A stretch of 62,291 nt of DNA from an uncultured Parabacteroides sp. Its GTDB lineage: Bacteria; Bacteroidota; Bacteroidia; Bacteroidales; Tannerellaceae. Made by a program: the position numbers and the translations under genes. Where the stretch lies: contig CAKVBA010000013.1 of the NCBI GenBank assembly GCA_934725305.1, positions 1 to 62,291 on the forward strand. Direction: 5' to 3'. Positions 45,101-51,567 of the stretch are shown here, piece after piece. A model generated the notes under the pieces. The model ran no database searches. It saw only the letters and a program-made list of their open reading frames with translations, and was not told where the DNA came from. Positions within the stretch are counted from its first letter, which is position 1. Every line of letters begins with the position of its first letter.

Positions 45101-46163
45101 TATTGCCCAGTATCAGATAAGCGAGCTGAAGAAGCAGATTATGAATCTGAGCGAGGCTACGGGTGTGAATGCAAGTCAGCTCATCAACATTATGAGCAGC
45201 GATGTGAATGAGCAGAACCTGAACGAGTTCAACCGCTTCGAGAACCTCAAACTCTCGCTCAATCAGCAGAAAGCACGCGAGTTCTTGGTAAGGATTACCG
45301 GCTCTGCCTGTCCGCCATTCCTTGTGATGCCAAAGACAGACCAGATACTGCGCAAGTTTATCCTGGATTCTGAGGCACGCGAGCGCATCTTGCTGGCATG
45401 GTTTCACGATGAGGTGACATTAGAGAATGCGGAGAATTATCAAGAGAAAGAGCCCACGGAAGAAACCGCACCGCAAGAGGAGCGTGGCAACGAGGATGAA
45501 TCACTGAATATCGAGAAGATGAAGTCCGGCATAAGTGCTATTTTGACGAGTACACTTTCCGGCATAAGCCACTATATGCGGCCGCAAGATGAGGTGGTTG
45601 ACAGTGTGTTCTATGTCTTGGGTAAAAAGTCGCTCGAAAGTCTGGACGGAGTGGGACTTTTCATCTTCCGCGCCTTCTCTAATCTGTTTGTCAAGGAGGC
45701 AACGATTGTAGATAAGTTTGTCAGCTTCAACCTGCTTGTAACAAAGTTTGAGGCTTATCTGAAGAAGCTCTTCTACCTGATGAAGGGAAGAGAAGTGAAG
45801 CCATACCGTGAAGGCGACCCTGTGACATGGAAGGATGTTATATATGCCATTCGCCCTCTGAGGTTATTGAAATATAGCGACCAGTCGGAGTATCAGACAT
45901 TGTATCAATATCTGCTGATGGCAAAGGAGTGGCGCAACAATGAGGCGCACATTTCGCCCACGGCTTCGGAGCAAGAGATAGATGCGGCCATCAGCATTAT
46001 CATTACAATGTATTTCTTTGCTACCGGCTCATGTATGACAGAGCTGGAGTATTTGGGACATGACATAGAGAGACCCAAGAATCCGGTCCGCTATAAGCTC
46101 CCTAATATAGATGATTCCTCTTGTTGTATTGCCGCGGCAGACAGAACGCTGGAATATGAATAA
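42198..46163 (+). CDS. hsdR: Type I restriction endonuclease HsdR with C-terminal HEPN-like extension
   Basis: A 1321-residue motor subunit. The nuclease motif has ELKR (E161, K163) preceded by a conserved Asp in DLMLLINGMPVIHIE. Helicase motifs are TGSGKT (302-307), DECH (410-413) and FTGTPVF. Standard HsdR ends near 1000-1080. Here about 240 further residues follow an acidic linker (TEETAPQEERGNEDE). They are all-helical and contain EWRNNEAHISP, with R1246-N1247 and H1251 forming the Rx4H motif typical of HEPN ribonucleases. This is not a diagnosed family here but a strong motif. HsdR with HsdM and HsdS translocates and cuts unmethylated DNA. Confidence 0.93.
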   Translation: MADNIQGFIKELAFEEALTHHLLDHGWNEVIKNPTEEELVRNWASIIYDNNREIDKLGNYPLTASEMQQVMDTVNMKSSPYEMNRFINGKEVCIKRDNEADTNNFGKQVYLKIFDPMEISSGQSRYQIVRQPKFKTADTILGDRRGDLMLLINGMPVIHIELKRSKIDVSQACYQIKRYVHEGVFQSGIFSMVQIYVAMTPEETLYFANPGQEDRFQKQFYFHWEDFNNTIVSDWKQVASNLLSIPMAHQMVGFYTIADDKDKTLKVLRSYQYFAVSHISDAVKKTNWDDHQHRGGYIWHTTGSGKTMTSFKSAQLIAASGDADKVVFLLDRIELALQSLDEYRGFAGDGDEIQDTADTSVLLAKLKSTDNDDRLIVTSIQKMSNIKEGGAITKEMLEKIDKKRLVFIIDECHRSVFGDMLMSIKRTFPRALLFGFTGTPVFKENAKNEITTETLFGNGLHKYTIASGIPDGNVLGFDPYMVKTYDEDELRELVAFHQIDLKLKERNPDEPQTKRSTEEYLKLIDEDEELGKIYDRFVNKLQMPETYTENGKQVRGIEAYLPRNIYECDKHHIAVANDIVKSREKLSKNGKFHAMLATKNIPEAIAYYQLFKKYHPSLNVVAVFDNNIDNSDGGIVREDAIREMLTDYNAKYGTSYKLANYAQYKKDVAKRLAHKKPYIGIENDHSQQIDLLIVVTQMLTGYDSKWINTLYVDKVMKYVDIIQAFSRTNRLFGPDKPFGTIKYYTKPYTMEQNINDALEVYVDRPLGVFVDKLEKNLCNINQRFLTIRDIFHSHTIMNFEKLPDTRGDKNMFAKSFSEMTHLLEAVRLQGFVWEKSEYEFQHGNTYTKVKMELDEQTYLILLQRYRELFEPADTGDPKDPWEYSIDTYITETGTGTINADYIDSKFQKFIKNLYTEGPGSEMTQAAFEALCKTFASLSQKDQRTALIILHDIQSGDLHLEPNKTINDYIAQYQISELKKQIMNLSEATGVNASQLINIMSSDVNEQNLNEFNRFENLKLSLNQQKAREFLVRITGSACPPFLVMPKTDQILRKFILDSEARERILLAWFHDEVTLENAENYQEKEPTEETAPQEERGNEDESLNIEKMKSGISAILTSTLSGISHYMRPQDEVVDSVFYVLGKKSLESLDGVGLFIFRAFSNLFVKEATIVDKFVSFNLLVTKFEAYLKKLFYLMKGREVKPYREGDPVTWKDVIYAIRPLRLLKYSDQSEYQTLYQYLLMAKEWRNNEAHISPTASEQEIDAAISIIITMYFFATGSCMTELEYLGHDIERPKNPVRYKLPNIDDSSCCIAAADRTLEYE

Positions 46164-46216
46164 TTGGTCATTGGCGCACTTCCGCAGGAAAGTCCGTGTG
46201 GAGCGGTTTTTGAAAG

Positions 46217-46288
46217 AGGTCGGCATCTTTTTGGAAAAAGGGCGCACCCTTTTTGGAAAAAGGTCGGCATCTTTCTTTTGAACGGCAT
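46217..46288. terminator. Terminator-like repeats after hsdR
   Basis: AAAAAGGG and CCCTTTTT (46235-46254) make a perfect 8-bp stem with a CGCA loop, 72 bp after the hsdR stop. The word GGTCGGCATCTTT occurs on both sides of it (46219 and 46263), so the hairpin sits in a small direct repeat. Confidence 0.6.
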
Positions 46289-46295
46289 TCGAATA

Positions 46296-46348
46296 GAGGC
46301 TGAATTCCGAAAGCAACGCAGCAGTTTGCAATTATGACGCACCGCCTT
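46296..46348. repeat. Element T copy e
   Basis: About 51 bp matching copy b (19011-19061) with around eight differences: shared GAATTCCGAAAGCAACGC, CAGTTTG.AATTATGAC and CACCGCC. Confidence 0.8.
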
Positions 46349-46381
46349 TTTATTGATATGTTATAGTAAGCCCCTCTGAAA

Positions 46382-46514
46382 CTACTCGATAAGTAACCCC
46401 TCTCCCTGCTTACTAAGCAGGCCTTCGACTACTTACTAAGCAGGCCAAGCTCTACTTAGTAAGCAGATCAAGCTCTACTTACTAAGTAATTTTCAACCTT
46501 TTCGATAAGCAGTT
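46382..46514. repeat. 23-bp palindrome-bearing tandem repeats
   Basis: Four units of 23 bp at 46406-46428, 46429-46451, 46452-46474 and 46475-46497, each with CTRCTTAstAAGyAG-like inverted halves, and degenerate units on either side (46382 and about 46501). No gene is encoded. The rightmost unit supplies the stop codon of the truncated leftward MGKKEEKF fragment. They resemble iterons or recombination/operator sites, but no replication or integrase gene is adjacent. Confidence 0.75.
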
Positions 46515-46559
46515 TTTTGTTCCGTCGTAATCGTTAAATTTTTCTTCTTTCTTACCCAT
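46482..46559 (-). pseudogene. Truncated phage/mobile-element gene start (MGKKEEKF type, copy A)
   Basis: Leftward fragment of 25 codons from ATG 46559. It reads MGKKEEKFNDYDG, then diverges and stops within the 23-bp repeats. A sister fragment at 48022-48099 shares the first 13 codons nearly exactly. I do not recognise the full gene with certainty; similar openings occur in phage-borne Bacteroidales proteins. It lies divergent from the promoter of candidate RNA A. Confidence 0.55.
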
Positions 46560-46563
46560 ATTG

Positions 46564-46594
46564 TTTGTTTTATTGAACATTGTTGTTATATTTG
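46564..46594 (+). promoter_or_regulatory. Promoter of candidate RNA A
   Basis: TTTG (46564-46567), 19-bp spacer, TATATTTG (46587-46594): an excellent Bacteroidetes promoter. About 80 bp containing it are nearly identical to 48061-48138. Confidence 0.65.
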
Positions 46595-46599
46595 CAACG

Positions 46600-46673
46600 G
46601 ACCTCTCCTCGAAAGAGGTTTGGACCCAGCCTCAGGCAGATTTGGTTTATTCTAAATCTGCCTGTTGTATTTT
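46600..46673 (+). ncRNA. Candidate small structured RNA A
   Basis: Predicted transcript from about 46600. A first hairpin, ACCTCT/AGAGGT (46601-46619), is followed by a terminator stem CAGGCAGATTT / AAATCTGCCTG (46633-46664) and TTGTATTTT. It overlaps the 3' end of the leftward phage-type gene (stop at 46647). It belongs to a set of four promoter-plus-RNA cassettes in 46500-48410. No Rfam family was recognised. Confidence 0.45.
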
Positions 46674-47314
46674 AAACCCGTTTTGTAAAATATCCTCGCG
46701 TGAATAAGCCCGGTCTCTCCCGTCCTTTACGATTGTAATAGTTTTTATATTCTCCGCCCTTGCTACCCTGCCCTTTATACCGTCGGTCAAATCTCCCAGT
46801 GATATATCCGATTCAATCCATAGCACAATATGGTCGGCCTGTCTTTTGGCAGAACGAATCGCACGGTCTATAGCACTTGCGGATGCCACTGTATTTACCT
46901 TATACTCCTCCTCTCTGCCCAGCGTCCGGTTGTAAGCATCGGCACATGGTTTATTGTCGTCTCTTGGCAGCAGGTCTATTTCGTGCCCGTATTTATTGGC
47001 AAAATAGCTCGCTACTTTTATGTTCTCGGCGCGTTCCGCCTTGCCATGCTCTTGATGAATGCGGAGCTTGCCCCTTTCGGTTGGGATTGAAGTATAGGCC
47101 TTGTCGTCGTCATCCACAAGCTCCCTCACCTTCTTTTCTACCGCTTTGCAATGGAGGCAATCCTTTTCCTTGTTGAACAGGTTGGAACTTCCGTCGCTAA
47201 AAGAGCAGCTTTGGCACGATTGCGGGAAGTAGGGATGCTCCTGGCTAAACAGACTCTTCGACCGTGCCGGGTTGCGGCTCAGCCCCGGCGACCTTACGGT
47301 ATTGTTTTAACGCT
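46647..47314 (-). pseudogene. 5'-truncated phage-type gene with CdiA-toxin-like C-terminus
   Basis: The open frame runs leftward from a stop at about 47315 to 46647 without a credible start: only a GTG at 47129 within it. The upstream part has paired cysteines (SCQSC, then CLHC, a possible zinc knuckle). The C-terminal part (about 47060-46650: KVASYFANKYGHEIDLLP, then IVLWIESDISLGDLTDGIKG) resembles the CdiA C-terminal nuclease-type fold that is also appended to Bacteroidales phage head-morphogenesis proteins. It is probably a remnant of a prophage structural gene; no immunity gene is visible. The family assignment is from memory and needs a profile search. Confidence 0.55.
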
Positions 47315-47386
47315 GTTAAAATGGTGTTTTAATACCGTTTTAGCGTTGTTTCATTTATCATCAGTGATCATGCTGAAAACTACTCA

Positions 47387-47625
47387 TTGTATCGCCCTGA
47401 AAGTGGCAAAAGTAGAAAGGCGTTAATAATCCCAAATCGGTCATCGTTGCTGGTGCCATTGTATTCGACAAAAGGCAGCGCTTCTGTACTGTTGCCCTTT
47501 ACAGGGCGCTATATTGTATATCCCTTTTACCCAAGGCGTTGCCATGGGCTATGGAAACCATTGGGCTTTCAGCCCGTTGTTGCTCCCACAAATATTCGAC
47601 ATCGTTATCCAGACCGTTCGGCAGA
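47387..47625. repeat. Composite REP-like region
   Basis: Contains CGCCCTGAAAGTGGCAAAAG (repeated near 48518), a GCCCTTTACAGGGCG hairpin, and GGGCTTTCAGCCCGTTGTTG (47563-47582; inverse match at 34641). These hairpin words resemble REP elements scattered in Bacteroidales genomes. An 8-bp inverted repeat ACGGTATT/AATACCGT lies just left at about 47293-47336. No gene was identified in 47316-47649. Confidence 0.55.
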
Positions 47626-47649
47626 ATGTCCGTTATTTTGCCCTATTAA

Positions 47650-47766
47650 TCATTTCATTCCATTAATGACGGCCGTCTTGCCCACCCGGCGCGGCAGGTC
47701 GTTGCGCACCCATTGTTCCACCTCCCGAATCTTCCGCTTCAGTTCTTTATTGATGTCGTCTTTCAT
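47650..47766 (-). pseudogene. Truncated phage-type gene start (MKDDINKELK type, copy D)
   Basis: Leftward 38-codon fragment from ATG 47766 to TGA 47650. It includes the segment WVRNDLPRRVGKTAV, similar to the N-terminus of Mu-like virion morphogenesis proteins in Bacteroidales phages, then ends abruptly. The first 14 codons recur at 48217-48285. It is probably a prophage remnant. Confidence 0.55.
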
Positions 47767-47831
47767 TTTCGTTCGGTTGGTTGTTTTATTAAAGGTTGTT
47801 TGTTTTTTATCCACTTTGTCAACGCTGTTTA

Positions 47832-47862
47832 TTTGCTATTTAGATAAATGTGCTTATCTTTG
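47832..47862 (+). promoter_or_regulatory. Promoter of candidate RNA D
   Basis: TTTG (47832-47835), 19-bp spacer, TATCTTTG (47855-47862), the Bacteroidetes consensus spacing. Confidence 0.6.
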
Positions 47863-47866
47863 TTGC

Positions 47867-47942
47867 TATAGAAGGGAGAGAAAGAAGACTGTATCGGATT
47901 GCAGATCCTTTGGCAAGTTCTTTTATCTTCCTTTTATTTTGT
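47867..47942 (+). ncRNA. Candidate small structured RNA D
   Basis: 5' segment AAGGGAGAGAAAGAAG can pair, with wobbles and two mismatches, to the 3' segment TTCTTTTATCTTCCTT. An internal GGAT/ATCC hairpin sits between them, and the end is TTTTATTTTG. The closed-end design with T-rich tail matches candidates B and C although the sequences differ. No protein is encoded. Confidence 0.45.
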
Positions 47943-48021
47943 CAACTATCGAATAAAGGACAAGTTTCCCTCCTTTTAATTCTTTCACCACCAAATAGAC
48001 TTTTCACCGGCTAATTCAAAC

Positions 48022-48099
48022 TCATAAGTAATTCCTTTTCGGCTTGAATTTCTCTACAAATCCGTCATAATCGCTGAATTTTTCTTCTTTCTTACCCAT
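48022..48099 (-). pseudogene. Truncated gene start (MGKKEEKF type, copy B)
   Basis: Leftward 25-codon fragment from ATG 48099 to TGA 48022: MGKKEEKFSDYDGFVEKFKP, then a stop shortly after. It extends the homologous copy A by several residues; DGFVEKFKPK is a start seen in some phage-borne Bacteroidales proteins. It is divergent from the promoter of candidate RNA B. Confidence 0.55.
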
Positions 48100-48103
48100 A
48101 TTG

Positions 48104-48134
48104 TTTGTTTTATTGAACATTGTTGTTATATTTG
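48104..48134 (+). promoter_or_regulatory. Promoter of candidate RNA B
   Basis: TTTG (48104-48107), 19-bp spacer, TATATTTG (48127-48134). Identical in layout and almost in sequence to the RNA A promoter. Confidence 0.65.
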
Positions 48135-48138
48135 CAGC

Positions 48139-48210
48139 AAAGACTTATGCGGCGTTTCACATGTCGGCTCTTATGAGTGCAGGCTTCGGAAGGTTCATAA
48201 GTCTTTTTTA
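48139..48210 (+). ncRNA. Candidate small structured RNA B
   Basis: The 5' end AAAGACTTATG (48139-48149) and 3' end CATAAGTCTTT (48196-48206) form a perfect 11-bp closing stem around a 46-nt interior that contains small hairpins, followed by TTTTATTTG. This is both a terminator and a closed-end RNA. Confidence 0.5.
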
Positions 48211-48216
48211 TTTGTA

Positions 48217-48285
48217 CTATCTTTTCCCCTTGTATGTAGTAAATCTGATCTTCCGCTTCAGCTCTTTACTGATGTCGTCTTTCAT
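48217..48285 (-). pseudogene. Truncated gene start (MKDDISKELK type, copy C)
   Basis: Leftward 22-codon fragment from ATG 48285: MKDDISKELKRKIR, then unrelated residues and a stop. It matches copy D over its first 14 codons and is divergent from the promoter of candidate RNA C. Confidence 0.55.
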
Positions 48286-48298
48286 TTTCGTTCAGTTG

Positions 48299-48329
48299 GT
48301 TGTTTTATTAAAGGTTGTTTGTATATTTG
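48299..48329 (+). promoter_or_regulatory. Promoter of candidate RNA C
   Basis: TTG (48300-48302), 19-bp spacer, TATATTTG (48322-48329). Confidence 0.6.
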
Positions 48330-48335
48330 CAATAT

Positions 48336-48410
48336 CCAATAGGAAAGCATCAGACTAAGTTATTCTGTGCGAAAGCACACAAGAAAGGCGATGGGTTTGA
48401 TGCTTTTATT
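48336..48410 (+). ncRNA. Candidate small structured RNA C
   Basis: AAAGCATCA (48344-48352) pairs with TGATGCTTT (48398-48406) to close the molecule. An internal hairpin TGTGC-GAAA-GCACA (48366-48379) has a GNRA-type tetraloop. The tail is TTTTATTTTG. Beyond it, 48411-48681 holds a second copy of the CGCCCTGAAAGTGGCAAAAG word and no convincing gene. Confidence 0.5.
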
Positions 48411-48681
48411 TTGTCTTCATGAAATACAGAAAAAACTATCGTTGTTGACTTTTCTTTTAAATTCAATCGTCAATCCTCTGTCTTTATCCATATACTATAC
48501 ATGTAAATGTATCCATCGCCCTGAAAGTGGCAAAAGAAGAATGGCGTCTTATAAATTGGGTAATCTCTTTCTTTTTCTGTTGAACTTCTTTATATTTGTG
48601 TGAGTTACTATATCTATATATTGGCGTAAAGATCGAAAAAGCACAAATGCGAAATGAAGATAAAGGTAAAAAGAATATGGA

Positions 48682-48993
48682 TTAGCTGTGTGGGCCTTTC
48701 TCTATGATGTCGGCCGTGTGAGCGATCCCCAGCGTCCGTAAGTGTTGGCCGCTGCTGCCCGTGTTTATGACGAAGAGCGCACAGCCAATAGTTTTCGCTT
48801 TGTGGCCAAGAGCCCGATCGAGACCAGCAATGTGATACGCGTGTTGCTTCCGGCCATGCCGGAAGTGGCGGTTACCGATGCTGCCGGACAAGCGCTGCCG
48901 TCGATGAAGTGGGAGTGAGACGAGAAGAGCCATACCTGTTTGGTCTGCTTTGAGAATCATCCGGAAGGTGTAGCCGTGAGCTTTACGTGGTAA
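48682..48993 (+). pseudogene. Broken C-terminal remnant of a glycoside-hydrolase-type protein
   Basis: In one frame the sequence reads LAVWAFLYDVGRVSDPQRP, stop (TAA 48739-48741), then LAAAARVYDEERTANSFRF onward to SMKWE, stop (TGA 48916-48918), then DEKSHTCLVCFENHPEGVA and VSFTW before a final TAA. The intact frame between and after two internal stops, with a natural end, marks a decayed gene. It resembles the C-terminus of secreted Bacteroidales glycosidases and lies just upstream of two GH92 genes. The exact family is uncertain. Confidence 0.65.
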
Positions 48994-49212
48994 ACGAACG
49001 GTGCGTTGTGATAGCGAACAGCTTCATCGCTTTCGTAATGAAATAAAATGACCCTTTTAATACAACCTACGGCATCTTTAGTAAAGAATATCTAAGGATT
49101 GTTATTATATTTGTGGCTGTAACTTAAACGATAGCGGTAGAGGTTGCGTTGCATTGGAACTATGACACAACTTAAAGGCAAGAATAAGAAACAGATCAAT
49201 AAACAATATATC

Positions 49213-51552
49213 ATGAAGAAAAGAAGTATCTATATGTTGGCCCTGGCGGCCGTCCTCACATGGGGATGCAAGCCGGCTATGGTTGAGAAGAACGAGAGCG
49301 TTTCAGATCCGGTAGAATATGTTAGTCCGTTGGTGGGAACGCAGTCGTCTTTTGAATTGTCAACCGGAAACACCTATCCGGCTATTGCCCGTCCGTGGGG
49401 TATGAATTTCTGGACACCTCAGACCGGAATGATGGGAGATGGATGGCAATATACCTACACAGCTAACCGCATCCGTGGTTTTAAGCAAACCCATCAGCCC
49501 AGTCCGTGGATCAACGATTATGGACAGTTCGCCATCATGCCTGTGGTGGGTGCGCCCGAATTTGACCAAGACAAGCGTGCCAGCTGGTTCTCACACAAGG
49601 GCGAGGTGGCAAAGGCCTACTATTATAAGGTCTATTTGGCCGAACACGATGTTGTCACAGAGCTGACACCGACCGAGCGTGCAGCCATGTTCCGCTTTAC
49701 CTTCCCCGAAAACGACCATTCGTATGTAGTGGTGGATGCGCTGGACAACGGTTCATACGTGAAAGTGCTTCCCGAAGAGAATAAGATTATCGGTTACACC
49801 ACAAAGAACAGTGGCGGTGTGCCCGAGAATTTCAAGAACTATTTTGTCGTGCAGTTTGACAAACCCTTTACCTATGATGCCACCTTTGCCAAAGGCGCAT
49901 TGAAAGAGTCTGTCAAGGAGCAGAAAGAGGACCATGTGGGAGCGGTCATCGGCTTCAAGACACGCAAGGGCGAAATGGTACATGCCAAGGTGGCTTCGTC
50001 ATTCATCAGCTTTGAGCAGGCCGAACAGAACCTGAAAGAGCTGGGCAGCGACAACTTCGACACGCTGGTGGCTAAGGGCAAGCAGGCCTGGAACGATGTG
50101 TTGGGTCGGATTGAGGTTGAAGGCGGCAGCACAGATCAGTTCCGCACCTTCTATTCCTGTATGTATCGTTCATTGCTCTTCCCCCGTAAGTTCTACGAAG
50201 TGGCAGCCAATGGCGATGTGATACATTACAGCCCTTACAACGGTCAGGTGTTGCCGGGCTATATGTTCACCGACACCGGTTTCTGGGATACTTTCCGTTG
50301 TCTGTTCCCCTTCTTGAACCTGATGTATCCGTCGGTCAACAAAGAGATGCAGGAGGGTTTGATCAATACCTATAAAGAGAGTGGCTTCTTCCCCGAATGG
50401 GCCAGTCCGGGTCATCGCGGCTGTATGGTGGGAAACAACTCCGCCTCAATCTTGGTAGATGCCTATATGAAGGGAGTGAAGGTCGATGATTTGGAAACTC
50501 TGTACAGAGGATTGATTCATGGTACAGAAAATGTGCATCCGACCGTTTCGTCAACCGGCCGCTTGGGACATGAATATTATAACAAGCTGGGTTATGTGCC
50601 TTACGATGTGAAGATCAATGAGAATGCCGCCCGCACATTGGAATATGCCTATAACGACTGGTGCATCTGGAAGCTGGCCAAAGAGCTGAACCGTCCGGCC
50701 GAAGAGGTAAGCCTGTTTGCACGCCGTGCGCTGAACTATAAGAATCTCTTCAATAAAGAGTATAATTTAATGTGTGGCCGCAATGAAAACGGTGAATTTA
50801 TGGCACCGTTCTCTCCGCTGAAGTGGGGCGATGCCTTCACCGAAGGAAACAGCTGGCACTATTCATGGTCGGTGTTCCACGATCCGCAGGGCTTGATCGA
50901 TCTGATGGGAGGCAAGGAGACATTCGTGCACATGCTCGACTCGGTCTTCTCTGTTCCGCCTTTGTTTGACGACAGCTATTATGGTATGGTAATCCATGAA
51001 ATCCGTGAGATGACGGTGATGAATATGGGTAATTACGCTCATGGCAACCAGCCTATCCAGCACATGATCTATCTCTATAACTATGCCGGTCAGCCCTGGA
51101 AGGCTCAGTATTGGTTGCGTGAGGTGATGAACCGTATGTACACACCGACACCTGATGGCTATTGTGGCGACGAGGATAACGGTCAGACTTCGGCCTGGTA
51201 TGTCTTCTCAGCCATGGGCTTCTATCCGGTTGCTCCGGGCACAACACAGTATGTGATGGGTGCTCCGCTGTTCAAGAAGGCTACATTGCACTTCGAGAAT
51301 GGCAACGACTTGGTGATTAATGCTCCGGCCAATAGCGATGAGAATATCTATATTGAGTCGATGACATTCAACGGCAAGGAATATACAAAGAACTATCTGG
51401 AACATGCCGACCTGTTTAAGGGTGGCGTTATCGACGTGAAGATGGGTAGCCTGCCCAACCACAACCGCGGTGTGAATCCGGGAGATTTTCCCTATTCCTA
51501 TTCAGTGAACGAAGAGGGAGTCAGTGAGCTTTCACCTATTTCAGCCCAATAA
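49213..51552 (+). CDS. GH92 family alpha-mannosidase lipoprotein, first of pair
   Basis: About 779 residues from ATG 49213, chosen because it gives a lipoprotein signal (MKKRSIYMLALAAVLTWGC, lipobox LTWGC); an upstream in-frame ATG at 49144 lacks one. GH92 enzymes are calcium-dependent inverting exo-alpha-mannosidases. Landmarks are TDTGFWDTFRCLFPF, FTEGNSWHYSW with the presumed general-acid Glu (E544), and GDEDNGQTSAWYVFSAMGF with the presumed base Asp pair (D653, D655). The mature protein is probably surface- or periplasm-anchored and trims mannose from host or yeast glycans. It is 15 bp from the second GH92 gene. Confidence 0.93.
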   Translation: MKKRSIYMLALAAVLTWGCKPAMVEKNESVSDPVEYVSPLVGTQSSFELSTGNTYPAIARPWGMNFWTPQTGMMGDGWQYTYTANRIRGFKQTHQPSPWINDYGQFAIMPVVGAPEFDQDKRASWFSHKGEVAKAYYYKVYLAEHDVVTELTPTERAAMFRFTFPENDHSYVVVDALDNGSYVKVLPEENKIIGYTTKNSGGVPENFKNYFVVQFDKPFTYDATFAKGALKESVKEQKEDHVGAVIGFKTRKGEMVHAKVASSFISFEQAEQNLKELGSDNFDTLVAKGKQAWNDVLGRIEVEGGSTDQFRTFYSCMYRSLLFPRKFYEVAANGDVIHYSPYNGQVLPGYMFTDTGFWDTFRCLFPFLNLMYPSVNKEMQEGLINTYKESGFFPEWASPGHRGCMVGNNSASILVDAYMKGVKVDDLETLYRGLIHGTENVHPTVSSTGRLGHEYYNKLGYVPYDVKINENAARTLEYAYNDWCIWKLAKELNRPAEEVSLFARRALNYKNLFNKEYNLMCGRNENGEFMAPFSPLKWGDAFTEGNSWHYSWSVFHDPQGLIDLMGGKETFVHMLDSVFSVPPLFDDSYYGMVIHEIREMTVMNMGNYAHGNQPIQHMIYLYNYAGQPWKAQYWLREVMNRMYTPTPDGYCGDEDNGQTSAWYVFSAMGFYPVAPGTTQYVMGAPLFKKATLHFENGNDLVINAPANSDENIYIESMTFNGKEYTKNYLEHADLFKGGVIDVKMGSLPNHNRGVNPGDFPYSYSVNEEGVSELSPISAQ

Positions 51553-51567
51553 ACAGTAAGATTATAT

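Noticed and set aside
46382..46514. CRISPR array
   Set aside because: Units are tandem without spacers and no cas genes are near.
46600..48410. Retron or group II intron RNA
   Set aside because: No reverse transcriptase gene in the window and RNAs are only about 70 nt.
48367..48603. 78-residue open frame, plus strand
   Set aside because: Hydrophobic but low-complexity translation, overlapping a REP-like word and candidate RNA C; no support for coding.
46500..49140. Intact prophage or integrative element
   Set aside because: Only fragments of genes are present; no integrase, terminase or portal gene and no clear attachment site.
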